64,000 bases of DNA from Paraphaeosphaeria minitans (lineage: Eukaryota; Ascomycota; Dothideomycetes; Pleosporales; Didymosphaeriaceae). The translations under genes and the position numbers were made by a program. The number at the start of each line of letters is the position of its first letter. The first letter of the stretch is position 1. Of the stretch, positions 32,016 through 44,722 are shown one piece after another. The DNA lies in contig WJXW01000014.1 of assembly GCA_015832175.1 (NCBI GenBank), positions 186,001-250,000 on the forward strand, written 5' to 3'. The notes beneath the pieces are model-generated. The model had not been told where the DNA came from. It saw only the letters and a list, made by a program, of their open reading frames with translations, and ran no database searches.

Positions 32016-33878
32016 TGGGTGCAGGGGCGCTGGAATGGCTCGCATGCGATCTGTCAGTCCCAGGGCTGTGGATTGATAGCGCACGGTTGTCTGCGGATGT
32101 GGAAGCGAGGACTTGGTGTTTGTCTTATTGCCTTCCGCATTCGCCGTGTGGATTGTATCGATTGAGTGGGTCTGGGATTCTTGGCGGGGTTCTGTTGGCG
32201 TTTGGGTAGAGGCATAGACTAGACGTCTCTGGCAGCTACTTTGAATCTTTAAAAACACCAATACTGCGTGTCAGACATCTGAACAGGTCGCGCTGGTGCT
32301 AAGATGCGGCGTTTGTATTCAACTGCTGCTTTTGGCATGTGCCCCGTATGGCTCCAAGGCGGGCTAAGAGTGTCCCAAGATTGCTAAGAGGGCCACTGGG
32401 GCGTGGAAGAAGGCTAGAAAATAGAAAAAGGGTCCATGGCGGTGCCTAGCGTTCCAATGCATCGTGATCGACCGAGCCGTCTGCAGTGCAATTTTCAAAT
32501 CTGAAGATAGGCGCCCGTAGATAGAAAGATTGATAGTCGCTGAGCGTTGCAAATTTCATCATGCGCGAAAGACTCGGCTAACCGGCACAGCATCAGTCGA
32601 TGTCCAGCAGCGCAGAGGCATTTCTCGGCCGTGACTTCAGCGGCAACAATTGGTCTTCTCGTATTACCGTGTAGATACAACTAGCCAGTGCCATCGTGAC
32701 GAATAATTGACATTTGATGACTTGCGACGTACCGTCGGCGTGCGCCGTCTGGTAGTATCGATGTGGAGCCGGGTGGGTCACCTAGGTAGGGGCCTAGGGG
32801 GCCCACGGGCAAACTGGGGAAGACGCAAACTCTGGGGATGCCGATCTGGCGTCTATGCATGGCGCATGTCATGAGGGCTGATCAGTACGGTACCTAGTGA
32901 CAGGCGGGGCGGAGGCGGTTTGACAGCAACGGCTTCCGCGCGGCTGTGAGCGAAAATTCTGATGGGCGATGGTCCAGACGGAGCTGCATGTCGCTCAGGA
33001 GATTCGGCCAGAGACTCGGTGCGGAGCCAAGGCCTCATCAAGCTCCTCTTTCCCCGAAACTACCGTGGTCCGAGAGGTTGGTGCGGCATACCTTGGAGTT
33101 AGAGCATGGAGGTGCGGCGCGCCGGCGGCCTGAAGAGGAAGGTAAAATCAAGCGCACGTGAGGGCTGGGCCGGCGCAGAAAAGGCTTGGCCAGCTGATTC
33201 CACGACATTCACCCGTCTCTTTTGCAGCCAACCCAACGGCAGCCGAGCCCACAGCGAGAGATCCCATGCTCGTTCCAACACTGTCGACTTGCCGTTTCGG
33301 GCAGCTCACAATTCGTCCTCAGCACCAAGCTTCCCTCCGCCCAGCCAAGACGAAGGAGGGTGGACTGCTGATAGGGGGTGGAGCCTAGGTGAGCTTCGGA
33401 AGACCGATTTGGCCTCTTATCAGCCTCGACTTGGCCAAACAGAGCGGCCGGTGGAGCATGTCGCCTGATGGCCTACTCGCTCTGCTCCAGTCTACCCCAG
33501 AGCTACTCGTGTCAAGCCAAGCCCATGCTGGCGCCTCCAAGAGCCGCCATGCCGCTAGCAAAGACCGTGGTCGTATAAACTGGTCTTGGATCGAGAGTCC
33601 TAGCCAGCATTTGCCATCGCGCCCGCCGCCATGCCCAATCACCGCGGGTCCTGGTATCGCCCCCTCTCTGGGTGGTTGAGCTGCTCGAGGTGAACGCCTG
33701 CAGGCGTCGCCCATGTGCGATGGCAACAATGACCCCGCCGCGAGAGGATCAGAACCCTTGTCGGACGCGCCGAAGTATTCGCCTGCATTCACCTCGTCGA
33801 CTGCCTTATAAGGAGCCCTCCCTTCGAACGACGGTTCCTGCATTTCGCCCAAGATCTTGCTAAGTTCACCTCTTCACC
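32016..33878. other. Gene-free spacer, promoter side of the amino-acid permease
   Basis: About 1.9 kb with only unsupported short frames. CCTAGGTAGGGGCCTAGGGG near 32780 is a small palindromic cluster. One CTTATC (GATA-type) site lies near 33417. Confidence 0.5.
33805..33813 (+). promoter_or_regulatory. TATA-like element
   Basis: CCTTATAAGG, a palindrome, sits about 70 bp upstream of the permease ATG. Position fits a core promoter with a short leader. Confidence 0.4.
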
Positions 33879-35824
33879 ATGGCGACCACGGTCGACAAAG
33901 GCTTCGAGGCCGACGAGAAGCATGTCACCAGCAGCAGCCCCGTCGACCCCTCTGCTCCCGCCTATGAGCTCAACAATGGCGAGCACTGGCGTGACCAGGA
34001 GAGCTTCATGACGCGCAATGGTCTGACCCTCAGGTCCTTCCAACGCCGCCCAGCCGACCAGGTCGACCTCGACAAGTCGATGAAGCCTCGCCACCTGCAC
34101 ATGATTGCCATTGGCGGCAGTATTGGTGCTGGTTTCTTCGTCGGTTCCGGTGGTGCCCTCAGCGGTGGTGTTCGTACTTCCCATCGACATGCGCTTTGTT
34201 GTACTGACCCGTCCAGGGCCCCGCATCAGTGACCATTGATTTCATGCTCATGGGTGTCATGATCTTCAACGTCGGTAAGTGACCCCGTCGCATGCATGGC
34301 TCCCGTCACTGGCTCATTGTGCTTCAGTCTACGCTCTCGGTGAACTAGCAGTCATGTACCCTGTATCCGGTGGCTTCTATACCTACTCGACTCGCTTCAT
34401 CGATCCCTCCTGGGGCTTTGCTATGGGCTGGAACTACGTCTTTCAATGGGCTATCGTTTTACCGCTTGAAATCACTGTTGCTGGTCTGACCATCGGTTAC
34501 TGGAATCCGGACGTCCCGCTCGCCGTGTGGATTACGGTATTCTGGCTCTTAATTGTCTTCGTCAACATCTGGGGTACTCTGGGATATGCCGAAGAAGAGT
34601 TCTGGTCGTCACTGATCAAGCTCTCTGCCACTGTCATCTTCATGATCATTGCCTTCATCATGGTGCTCGGCGGCGGCCCCAAGAGTGGAATGTACAGCGA
34701 ATACTGGGGTGCGCGCACGTGGTACGACCCTGGTGCCTTCCGCGGCGGCTTCAAGGGCTTCTGCGGTGTCTTCGTTACCGCTGCCTTCTCTTTCTCCGGC
34801 ACTGAGCTTGTCGGCCTCGCAGCCGCCGAGACAAAGAACCCGCTCAAGTCGCTCCCGGGTGCCGTTCGGCAAGTCTTCTGGCGAATCACACTGTAAGCTT
34901 TGCGCCACCCGTTTCCCGAATCGGTAACTGGTCACACGTTGCAGCCACTGACGTCTGTGTGAATAGCTTCTACGTCCTTGGTCTCTTCTTTGTTGGTCTG
35001 CTCGTCCGATCCGACGACGATAGGCTGCTCGGCTCCGGCTCCGGTGATACCAAGTCCTCGCCCTTCGTTATCGCCAGCAAAAATGCCGGGTTGAAGGGCT
35101 TTGATCATTTCATGAACGTTGTCATTTTGATCTCCGTCATCTCCATTGGTGTCTCGGGTGTTTATGGAGGGTCCCGTACCCTTACTGCTCTCGGTGAGCA
35201 GGGCTACGCTCCCAAGCTCTTCACCTACATCGACCGCTCCGGCCGTCCCCTTTTCTCTGTCGCCGCTATCCTTATCATGGGTGGTCTCGGCTACATGAAC
35301 CTCGTTGCGTCCGGTGAGACCGTCTTCAACTGGTTTCTCCAGCTTTCCGGCCTTGCTGCCCTCTTCACGTGGGGCTCCATCTGCTTTGCCCACATCCGTT
35401 TCCGCAAGGCCTGGGTTCACCACGGCCATACCCTTGATGAGATCCCATTCAAAGCCGTCGGTGGCACCGCTGGTTCATGGCTCGGTCTTTTCTTGATCGG
35501 CATCGTCCTGGTTGCTCAGGTACGTCCCCGTCGATGTGTCAACTATAATGGATTAGCTAACTTCCATAGTTTTACGTCTCCGTATCGCCTCCTGGAAAGA
35601 AGGTTGCTACCGCTTACGAGTTTTTCTACGGATACCTTGCCTTCTTCGTCGTTGGCTTCTTCTGGATCTGCGGTTACCTCTGGAAGCGCCAGGGCTGGCT
35701 CACAATCGACCAAATCGACGTCGATTCGGGCAGGAGAGAGCTCGACTGGGACTACATCAACACCGAGCGCGCCAAGCTCGCTGCGATGCCCGCCTGGAAG
35801 CGCGTTCTTAAGAACATCTTCTAG
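33879..35824 (+). CDS. Amino-acid permease (APC superfamily, fungal YAT type)
   Basis: Five exons (33879-34169, 34217-34274, 34328-34892, 34967-35519, 35570-35824) give 573 residues. The first intron donor is an unusual GTTCGT, chosen because it keeps G-G-A-L-S-G-G-G-P-A-S. TM1 has the family signature I-G-G-S-I-G-A-G-F-F-V-G-S-G. Others are E-L-A-V-M-Y-P-V-S-G-G-F-Y-T-Y, G-T-E-L-V-G-L-A-A-A-E-T and S-V-Y-G-G-S-R-T-L-x-x-L. About 12 hydrophobic segments are expected, with a polar N-terminal tail of 70 residues and a tail ending K-N-I-F. It imports amino acids by proton symport at the plasma membrane; the substrate range cannot be read. Confidence 0.93.
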
Positions 35825-36468
35825 AGAGCTGCACGCGTGTGTAGGATCACGTGTTGGCGGGGAGTCTGGATGGGTATACCACCGTCTTCAAGTCGTACTG
35901 TTTGTATGATAATATCGCTTCGAATGAAAGGTGCTAATGCCACGTGGTGTCGTTATGAAACCTCGTCTGGGTCGTGTATGTCGACGCGATCTTTGCCCTA
36001 TCCACGCGAATATGCTCTCTCGGATCCTCGAGCGGGGGACGTCGGTGTTGCATTATTTGCGCATTGCCCTGCCAGCCCAGGCTGTTGGTGACAAGTCCGG
36101 CGTCGCCTACTCAGATCTGTACACGACGTCGCAATAACCTTTGCCCCAAGCTTTTTGTGACAGTTTCGTCCCACCGTGTTTGTTGTACAAAGGAAACCCA
36201 CCTTACTGTTTGCGGCGCGTCGGGTGAGACGCGAGACAAACACCACGCGGACAAAGAGATGCAAAACATGCTCGCCCAACTCGAAGGAGGTATAAAGAGC
36301 AGATGCTGGATCCCGTTCCGCGATAAGAAAAGTCCCTCCTGCATCATTGCACTCCAGCCTCTTGCTCTAGCCAGTGCAAAAGAGGAGAAAGCCAACAACA
36401 GCGACAAAGCACACCAGCGAAGCAGCTTTTGAGCAGCATGCGTCACGACCCCCTGCGCCACCGCCCCA
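35825..36468. other. Intergenic
   Basis: 3' flank of the permease and promoter side of the next gene. No supported gene. Confidence 0.5.
36291..36297 (+). promoter_or_regulatory. TATA-like element
   Basis: TATAAAG about 175 bp upstream of the ATG at 36469. Confidence 0.35.
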
Positions 36469-37197
36469 ATGTCCTCCTCTCTTTACCCCAGCGAAGACGA
36501 TCACGGCGACCCTGCGCGTGCATCTCTGCGCATCCGCCACCGCCAGCGCCCCTACAACGTCGAGTTCTCCGATGAGAACCCCAACTACCGCACCTCCACC
36601 CAACCCTCGGACCCAGACCTCGACTCCCTTCCCTACTCGGACGACGACCGGGACCCAAGCGATCCAGAGAGGCTATACGAGCAACATGTCTCGGATGCGC
36701 GGCTCGACCTTCGTGACGCCAAACTCGAGCTGCACGCCAAGTACGGGTTCGACTGGAGTGCTGTTCCCGAGAGCGAGTTGGAGGACGTCGATGAGGAGTA
36801 CGAGACGAGGCTAGCAGCTGCGGATAAGGAGTACCGCGCGCACGACGCTTTGGCAGGGGCACGGTGCAGCACACCTTCCAGACGCGTCACGTTGGAGCCG
36901 GGGCAAGCCGTTCGAGCGAGGGCTGCAGATGCACCGAGACGTACGGAGAAGCGGGACGAGAAGTGGATTTCGGTGAAAGATGAGCTGTGGGAGGCGGCGG
37001 ATAATGCGGCGTGGTGGAAGAGCTGGTGTATCTGGACGTTGGTTTTGCTTCTCGCGCTGTTGGTTGTGCTGGGCACGAGTTTGTTGAAGGCGTGGAGTGA
37101 TGTGGTCATGTGTGAGTCGGAGAGGTCGTTGTTGTTAGAGGAAGCCGAGGAGGGGCTGTGGTACAAGGGAGAGGGCGAGGGCGAGGGCTTGATATGA
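36469..37197 (+). CDS. Hypothetical single-pass membrane protein
   Basis: Intronless, 242 residues. The N-terminal 190 residues are acidic and polar, with an R-I-R-H-R-Q-R-P-Y-N-V-E-F-S-D motif, a D-D-R-D-P-S-D-P-E acidic stretch and a helical part (L-E-L-H-A-K-Y-G-F-D-W-S). One membrane segment at about 187-207 (W-T-L-V-L-L-L-A-L-L-V-V-L-G) precedes a 35-residue acidic tail, so it may be anchored near its C-terminus. No signal peptide or family recognised. Confidence 0.6.
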   Translation: MSSSLYPSEDDHGDPARASLRIRHRQRPYNVEFSDENPNYRTSTQPSDPDLDSLPYSDDDRDPSDPERLYEQHVSDARLDLRDAKLELHAKYGFDWSAVPESELEDVDEEYETRLAAADKEYRAHDALAGARCSTPSRRVTLEPGQAVRARAADAPRRTEKRDEKWISVKDELWEAADNAAWWKSWCIWTLVLLLALLVVLGTSLLKAWSDVVMCESERSLLLEEAEEGLWYKGEGEGEGLI

Positions 37198-38847
37198 GGT
37201 TGATGGGGTGGATATCTAGCATGGAGGAGATGGCAAAGTGAGGATGCGTAGAGGAGAGGTTTCGTGGTGGGATTCAGTGTTCACAAAGTGTATGTGTCTG
37301 CGGGGAGAAGACCCGTGTAGCTTCCATGTCGGTTTTTGGTCAACATCGTTTCATCGCAGCCCTCCATCCTCATCACCCAGAACCGCATGTGCACATCTAC
37401 CAATCATCCATCCCATCAACCTCACACCAACATTTCCCACGCCACCACATCTGGGATCATCCCATCCGTCCTCGCGCCCGCGTGCGGCACAGCTGAGCCT
37501 CAAATCACCAGCCTCGCCTCCTTGGGTTCCGCTCCGCTCGCTCAGCGCTTGACCAGGGGCGGACATCTGCGCGGGCATGTAAATATTTCCTGAAAAGAAA
37601 GTTCGGCCTCAAGATTGGGGTGAGAGCACGTTACACATTCAAATTGCGTGATGCTGACGGTACGAGTAATGTCGCATTCCGGGGCCGTGGTCTAGATTAC
37701 ACTAGCGTAGGTAGGTAGGTATGACCATGGGGGGCGCCGGCACCGCCGCCTGATTCCCTCCGCTTATCGGCCCCCTCCTCAATGTACAGTTGCTTGGCCT
37801 CTCAAGCATAATATTACTGTTACCTTTGTGGGCAGCACAACTGAGAATACCGTGTACCAAAAGAATTGTAATGTTCATCATGTCGGTATTCACCTTCGCT
37901 GTTTTCGTAGATTTCGCGTTACGAAATAGAGATGAACAGGTTTTGGGTGCTTATATACGAATATGGGGCGTCATACAGGTAAGTGCACGTCAACCCAAAT
38001 CTGTCGCTATCCCTGGTTGTAGCAGCTTTCCCTCATTCATTCCAGGCATAGGAACGGTAACCAAGGGTAATAATTACACTGATCTCACTCAATGCCTTGC
38101 AGAAATTAGCCTATCCCCTAATTACGTATCGTATGCATTGAAGTTATCAATGTCCCTCCATCATCCCCACTCCGGAATCCCCAATGAGCTAAGATGCAGC
38201 TTTTAAAATCGCTTATCGCTCCTCTCCAAACTCAAACACAAACACAACCTCCTCACTCTTACATCCTCGCCGAAACTTTGTCTCCCCAACGCTGCCCATT
38301 CACATCCAACACCGTTTATCGAAATATCCCTACTTGTGTCCCCTACATCGAACTCGTGGCCAGAGTCCTTTGTAGGAAATCTTGCCGGCGGAAAACTGCC
38401 TTGTCCAATCTCTGCATGCAAAGACTGGAGGAACTAATCGGTGCTGGTCAGGAATGAAGACCACGGCTGGCTCATATTCGCGTTGTGTGAGTCAAAATCT
38501 ATGGTGTCTGCGCGCGGTCATCGGATCATGACAATATGAGGGGTCAGATAGCCAACACGCAGATTTTGCAAAGCGCGACATATTTGACATGAATCCTTTA
38601 GCTCGGCTGGGAAGGATGACCCGAAGATGCTGGTTACGATGGAAATTGGTAGGTCCAGAAACAGTGGCATTCTGAACAGCTTGTAGAAGGTTTGTTATGA
38701 TGTATATAAGCGTGAGCTAGTATTTTCAGACGGAGATGCCCGTGTGTCCTTTTCCTGCTCTGAGGACGAGGCTCACTCAATCATAGTATGACATGGATGC
38801 ATCTCATTAAAGTGTATCGTTGGTGAGAGAGTTTTCCCGCGCCTCCG
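37198..38847. other. Gene-free spacer of about 1.65 kb
   Basis: Convergent region. Contains GTAGGTAGGTAGGTATG near 37705 and AT-rich stretches from 37.8 kb, but no supported gene. Confidence 0.5.
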
Positions 38848-41800
38848 CTACTCAACCACAACCTCCATATACGGCACAAGTCTCACCGCCCCCAAGCCAT
38901 ACCGTCCTTGCGGCGGCGGCATGAATCCGTGCTCTAGTCCTGCGTCGGGACTCCCGGGTCCCTCACCACTGCTCTCCAGAAAGGTCCAGATAGGTCGGAG
39001 TACATTCCCTAGAGGCGTCGCGACCACCGCGTCCACCCTATTCACACCTTCTACCAAATAGTCGGCAATATCCGCCCGCGCGGCGGCGACATCTAGTGGA
39101 GGGAGTGGGCGCCCGTTGAGCGAGGCGCGGAGCGTGTGGTAGACCGGGCCGAAGTCGATGAACGCACCTTTAGGACTACTGCCAGGCCCGGCCGAGGCCG
39201 GGGTGTTTGGAGGCCAGACGAAGGTGGTGCTATAGTAACCTCTGCCACTCACATTCTGCAGCCCAAGAATGTCGATCCAGGACACTAGGCTAGGCAGGTG
39301 GTGCGTGGTGTTGTGCTTAAGCGCGCCGGAGGTGTAGTTGTACAAGTCCACGGGTGGGTCCCAGTGCTCGACTGTGAGGGACCAATTGTTGAGGGTGAAG
39401 GCGGGTGTGCTTGCGCAAGCGGTTTTGAGGACTGCGGTCCCGTTTTTGAAGCTAATGCCGAGGACGTCGGGCGCAGAGTAACTTACAGGCTCAGGTGCTG
39501 GGACATCGTGTAAGGGTGGCTCGAAGGCAACGATGGTGGACTGGTTGCCGGCAAGGCGGAAGTGAATGGTTGTCGAAGTGTTCGTCTTGGCGTACGGAAG
39601 TATGGGCGACTTCTCGCCGGTCCAGGCGTTGTACTCGTAGGGTATCTTGGTGGACTGGAAATGGATAGTACCGGTGGATGGGCCCTGACCTGGCGGCTCG
39701 TACATAGCGTCGTTGTAGACGAAGACGTAGTCGGTGTCTGTGGTGGGATCAGACCGCCAGTATGTGTGCCATGATGTATTGGTTGAAACCTTGGTCAGAG
39801 GCTGGATCTCAAGCGATGCAATTGTCGACGCAACGAAATACGAGTCGGTGACGTGCACGTTTGGAAGTCGCGAAATTGTGTCAATGTCGTGGAGTACCTG
39901 GCGTTGCGCTGTTGGCGCGACCGTACCCACCAACATCGAAGGCTTGCCCCCAGCAAACACGATTGGTAGTCCGGCATTGGCAAACTCAACGAGCTTGGAC
40001 ACACCTTTGAGAGTGAGTGAGTCGTTCTGACGCAGCACAAGCGCTTTGAAAGCCTGCGCATCTGGAGCCAAGACACCATCCACCACTTTTGCAGCAGGCA
40101 GATCGAGGTTGTCTGGGCTGAGGTACTCGTATGCGTAGCCGGCCTCCTCGAGATCGGTCGGTTGATACGTCCGCGCCTCAATGTGTCCAGGGTATGTGGT
40201 CATCTTTTGCCAGATGGCTATATCCATGCGCGGGATACCCGTCTGGAATACCCAGTTGTTGCGTGCGATGAAATCGAACTGGTCGCGGTAGAAGTCCCAT
40301 GCGGGTTCGTGGGGGCCGTGCATCGCAGAGTACTGGTAGGTGAAGATGGACCATGTAGGCCATGTGGTGTTGCCGTACTATCTAGGTATTAGTACAGTCG
40401 ACACGGAATCGAATCCAAAGTAACTTACATTTCCAGAGTATGGAAAGCCGTGAAACACAAACTGGTTGACAGATCCCGCATACGACCGTTTGACCTTCCA
40501 GAGAATCTCAGGCAGTGTTTCTGCATACGCCTCACCCCGAACAGCACCACACTCCGACGAGATAACGCGGCGCCTGGCGAGATTCGCGGGGCCCGAATAC
40601 TGGCGGTAGCCATCGATCAAGTCGCTGAAGTCGAGCGATTCTGTCTCAGGTGCATCGACTGAGGGGATGTTGGCCAACATGTCCATCGGCAAGTTGTACG
40701 ACAATTGCGCCGAGAACTGCAAACCCAGATACTCGTTCAGCCACTTCGTTATTGCCGACTCATATACCTGGTACTGCTTTGCAAGCGTAGCTCTGTAGTC
40801 CGCTATATGCGCATTCCCACTATCCGGTTCGTCAGTGACGTACCAAACACCAGGGTTGGACTGCTGTTTCTTTCCATTGAGGTGAAACAAGATAGGGATC
40901 CACTTGTTGATGGAGTACTTGTTCTGCTCTTCGAAGATGCTAGACAGATTCTGGGTCCAGTAGACGTTTGCCTGGATCTCGACGCTGTCTTCCCACCCAT
41001 AGTTGCCGACTTGCTGCAGTAGGTCTTTCGTCCCGTTATTCAGGATGTGCTGTTCCCAGAAGTTGGTCATGACTTGCGCACCGAGCGCTGAGAAGTGGTC
41101 AACAGCCCAGGATCCGTTGTTAATGTATGAGTCCGGTTGGTTTTGGGGACCGCCGACCTCCAGGGGGCCTTGCTGTGCACGAAACAAGGACTTGTATAGA
41201 TATACTGCGAACACGATGTGTTTTACGCCTCCAGCTATCGTGATGTTCGCTTCTGAGAAATCGAGCTTAAGATGACCCGACCCGTCCACTTGTTTGGTGA
41301 CATCTGTAAGACTCGTAGCCGAAAGAGTGACCTGCGTTCGATTGAGGCGCTGATCGCCTGGCAGACCTCCTGAAGGGTTATTCGAAGTGAAGTTCTGCGA
41401 ACCCAGAATGGTGGCCGAGACGGCAGCTTGCAGCTTTCCTAAACCCCAGCCTGGAAGCACGCCGTCGAAATTGCCTCCAATTGGGACTGTGATGTTGTAT
41501 GCGGAGATATCCCACATCAAACCGTCCTCCTCGATGGGTGCTGGCACGCCCGTGCCCTGATTCGGACCCATGGCAAAGTCCATAATCAAATCATTTTCGC
41601 GATGAGCATTGACGAATGCTCTAAAGACCTCATCTACTCAAAAATCAGTGCATCTATGTTGAAATTCAAAATGCGACATACGCCACGCCGATGTTCCAAA
41701 TCCATATTGCGCCCAGTCTACAGGCGCGTACGTGTCTCGACCAGCACCTAAGATACGATACAAAGTCAGCTTGAGTTGAGACCGAGTAATTCATGTCTAA

Positions 41801-42192
41801 GCTAAACGACAATTCTTTGTTTCTGAAAGAAAGACACATCCAATTTTTACCCGGTGGTTTACGTACCATTTCCAGGAGGTCCGCCATAGAGATAGTACCC
41901 AAGCAGCTCCAGCCCACCGCAGCCGACCTCAGCAGCGCTTTGTACATCTTGTGCGACTACCTCAGTATCGACAGAGGCATCTGGTATCCAATACCGGAAC
42001 TTTGGGCGCACGTTCTTAGATGGGTTCAGGAATGTGCCTTTATCGACCACTGCATCGAACGAGGGATCTGTGCGGTTCTCTCCAAGCGCAATTGCTGAAC
42101 CAGCGTTGAGAAGTCCCAGTAAAAAGCTTACAAACACCTAGAAAGCTTAATTAGCAGCGCGATACAGTGGAACCGTGTTTGCGTACCATCAT
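38848..42192 (-). CDS. Secreted GH106-like alpha-L-rhamnosidase
   Basis: Five exons (42192-42187, 42137-41867, 41747-41682, 41633-40429, 40377-38848) give 1025 residues. The first exon is only ATGATG; it supplies the start because the frame in exon 2 opens with GTG. The spliced N-terminus M-M-V-F-V-S-F-L-L-G-L-L-N-A is a signal peptide. The catalytic region starts with F-R-Y-W-I-P-D-A-S-V-D, then A-E-V-G-C-G-G-L-E-L-L-G-Y-Y, the pattern of Glyco_hydro_106 proteins. The C-terminal 250 residues look beta-rich (W-S-L-T-V-E-H-W-D-P-P, then L-N-G-R-P-L-P-P-L-D), like a carbohydrate-binding jelly roll. About 20 N-x-S/T sites fit a secreted glycoprotein. Rhamnosidase activity is a family inference; I cannot name the catalytic residues. 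Confidence 0.8.
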
Positions 42193-42713
42193 GCGAGCAT
42201 TGACCGGCAATTGTATGCGCATCGGCGACGGGTTAAGTACCTTATGCAGCTCATCCTACGCATGCTTACTCCCAGGAATACTTCGGAAGGCATGACCAGG
42301 AGCTTCGGTTGATCGATGTACCGATACCTTGCCAAGAAGAGGTTGGCGTTGATGGGGGTGCAGGGGAGGATGTCGGATGGCTCGCTTTTCCGGCTGCAGG
42401 GAAGAGCGATCGTCCAAGGTTGGTACCTAGGTAGGTGTGGTGGGCCGCATAAGCTCTTCCGCGGACAATTACACAGTAAGCTCCTACTTCTTCACAGCAA
42501 AGTTTCATACATAATCAAAGTGACATTTTCAAGAGACAGCTCACGTATACTTGCGATCGATCGCGCTACTTCCAGGCCGCATCCGTATTAGATATGCTCG
42601 TAGAAACACCGACGACGTTGACTTTCCGTCACAGCACTTCCCGGCGTGCCACTTACACGGGCGCGAGTAGTATTTCACATTCGACCGATTGCAGTGTCGT
42701 GACACACGTATAT
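42193..42713. other. Intergenic
   Basis: Promoter side of the GH106-like gene. GGTACCTAGGTAGG occurs near 42421. No gene supported. Confidence 0.5.
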
Positions 42714-43900
42714 CTATACATGGTCTATCTCCACCCATGAAGGATCTTCTTTCTGCCTAGAGTGGTGGGTTGAAGCTGACCGCACCGAGGTCACAAGTCC
42801 ACCCATGCCATGGCTTTGGAAGAGCGGTCGCATCACTGGAAGGCAGGCTGCAACAACGGCAACCGATAATTCAATTACCGCCCAGATCGCCAGTTCGCTC
42901 TCCATCTCTAGGTATTGTTAGCGCATGGATAGGATAGCTTCACTGGTCGCTGCCCTACGCCATGGTGTTCTCGTATCTGTTGACATATCAGCCAGTACAG
43001 GGCCTTGAGGAAGGTAGACAAACGTCCACAGGCAGCCGCTGTCGATCTTCCTAAATCAGCACCTGCCTGTATAGATTATACGTTACATCTTACAGCAGGC
43101 CCAGTCCAAAGATTCCAGTGATGCCGAGCTTCCTCCCCGTCGACACTTCCATATGCCAGATAATCGGGACCGGCGAAACCAAAACCAAAATATTGGTAAT
43201 GATATTTGATACAACGAAACCATACGATGCGGGCCCAGAAGCCTCACAGTAGTGAAATATGCCCTCTGCACTACCCCACAACGCCGAGATATGGACACTG
43301 CACTGGAAGATGTTGGCGAATAGAAAAGCGATCGTCCACCCTGCTAGTAAGACGATAAAGCTGAAGGAGTAGATCTTGAAAGTCCAGACGACGTCAAAAA
43401 TGCGACGGTAGAGGAAAACGACGCTGAGATTGACCAGCCCTATGCCTGCTATCAGGAGGATGCATTTGACAAAGTTGTACTTCGAAAAGGTCAGTTACGT
43501 GCGGAGGTATGGGACTAACAATAGACCTTCGAGATCGACTGCTCTCGACCTGTCGTCTTGAATTGATCGCCTGACGTAGTGCATGGCTATCGTATAAACC
43601 TATCATAGCTCCTGTATTATCTTAAGTATTAAAACGTTTGTTTTCGAATATTCATCAGCGCCAGCAACTCACCCGCAAGAATGACTGCAGCCAACGCCCA
43701 CATCACGACCTACGACAATGCATCAGTGCTGCTCACGACCGAGCCCACTCCCGCTAACATACCAAGCTGGCCAACACGGTCCAATCGTCCAACCCATAGT
43801 GTTGTTTCTTGATTTTCCTCGCCCAAAACCTTCCCCCAACCGCGAACGTCGCAACCATACTAAGAATCGAAGTGGTTATTTTAACGCTAGTCGCATCCAT
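42714..43900 (-). CDS. Fungal rhodopsin-domain (PTH11/SAT4-like) membrane protein, model incomplete
   Basis: Exons 43900-43763, 43709-43673, 43611-43520 and 43479-43094 join in frame. They give an N-terminal membrane helix, G-R-F-W-A-R-K-I-K-K-Q-H-Y-G-L-D-D-W, a loop, Y-N-F-V-K-C-I-L-L, F-L-Y-R-R-I-F, and F-Q-C-S-V-H-I-S-A-L-W with Y-C-E-A, all marks of the fungal rhodopsin-domain family. A last exon near 42905-42714 supplies E-S-E-L-A-I-W-A-V-I-E-L-S-V-A-V-V-A-A-C-L-P with R-P-L-F, the usual seventh helix. Between 43093 and 42906 I found only one open path (acceptor near 43040, donor near 42948), and it lacks a clear sixth helix, so the gene may be damaged. One intron is only 40 bp. Such proteins sit in the plasma membrane and may sense surface cues or interact with G proteins. 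Confidence 0.65.
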
Positions 43901-44722
43901 CAGATCGCAAGCCGCACTGAAAGTCTCCCGCCTTGTAGTTAATGCTGACGTTTCTCCGTCGCGCAATTTCAATCGCTGCTGTCAGCCTGTGCCACCGCCC
44001 TTCGGGGTTCGTTGGACCAATGGGGTTATTTGCGCAAGCGACAAGGCGTATCTGGAGGATATGTGCAGCCTGGGTCCAATTACCGTCGCAGCCTTCTTAT
44101 TGTAGGCGGTCAGTGCATGTAGCATGGCCGAATGGGATTTACAGAGGTATCATGTTCCGAGATAGATCACCATATCAGAGGAGAATCATAGTTCTTCCTG
44201 GACACCTACGATACTGAAACAAACGCGCGTATGAGGCATCACACGTATACATACGGCCCATGCGCTCCATGTATCATAGACATTAGCTCGTTTCCCCTGG
44301 AACAGTTCGCAAGGGTCGTCACTTGCCCTCCATATCTTCGCAAGTTCACAGCTACATGCTTCGAGAACAATTATTCTGTCAACTTCGTGCTATACTCGAT
44401 ATGATTCGCAATCAGCGAAATAGAATTTGGGGGCCACTGACATGAATTCAGGTTATGAATGTATAGCAGACTTCGAAAGTGTGCAGCATACTTCACCCAT
44501 ACGGTCTTCAGTTGTCCTTCAACATTGTGTACTAACAAGTCGACCATCGGATTTTTTCTGGGCTCTGACGCATTTTCACTCCCCAAGATCCAAACTTTCA
44601 TTAACGACTTTCATTAAGGAAAAGGATCCCGTGTAATGCATGAGAGTCCCATCGATACTTCTTAGCACTCCACCACTCCCCGGTTTACCGCGTACGAGTG
44701 CAAAAGAGCACAACTCAACACC
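43901..44722. other. Divergent intergenic spacer
   Basis: About 0.8 kb between divergently read genes. No supported reading frame or repeat. Confidence 0.5.
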
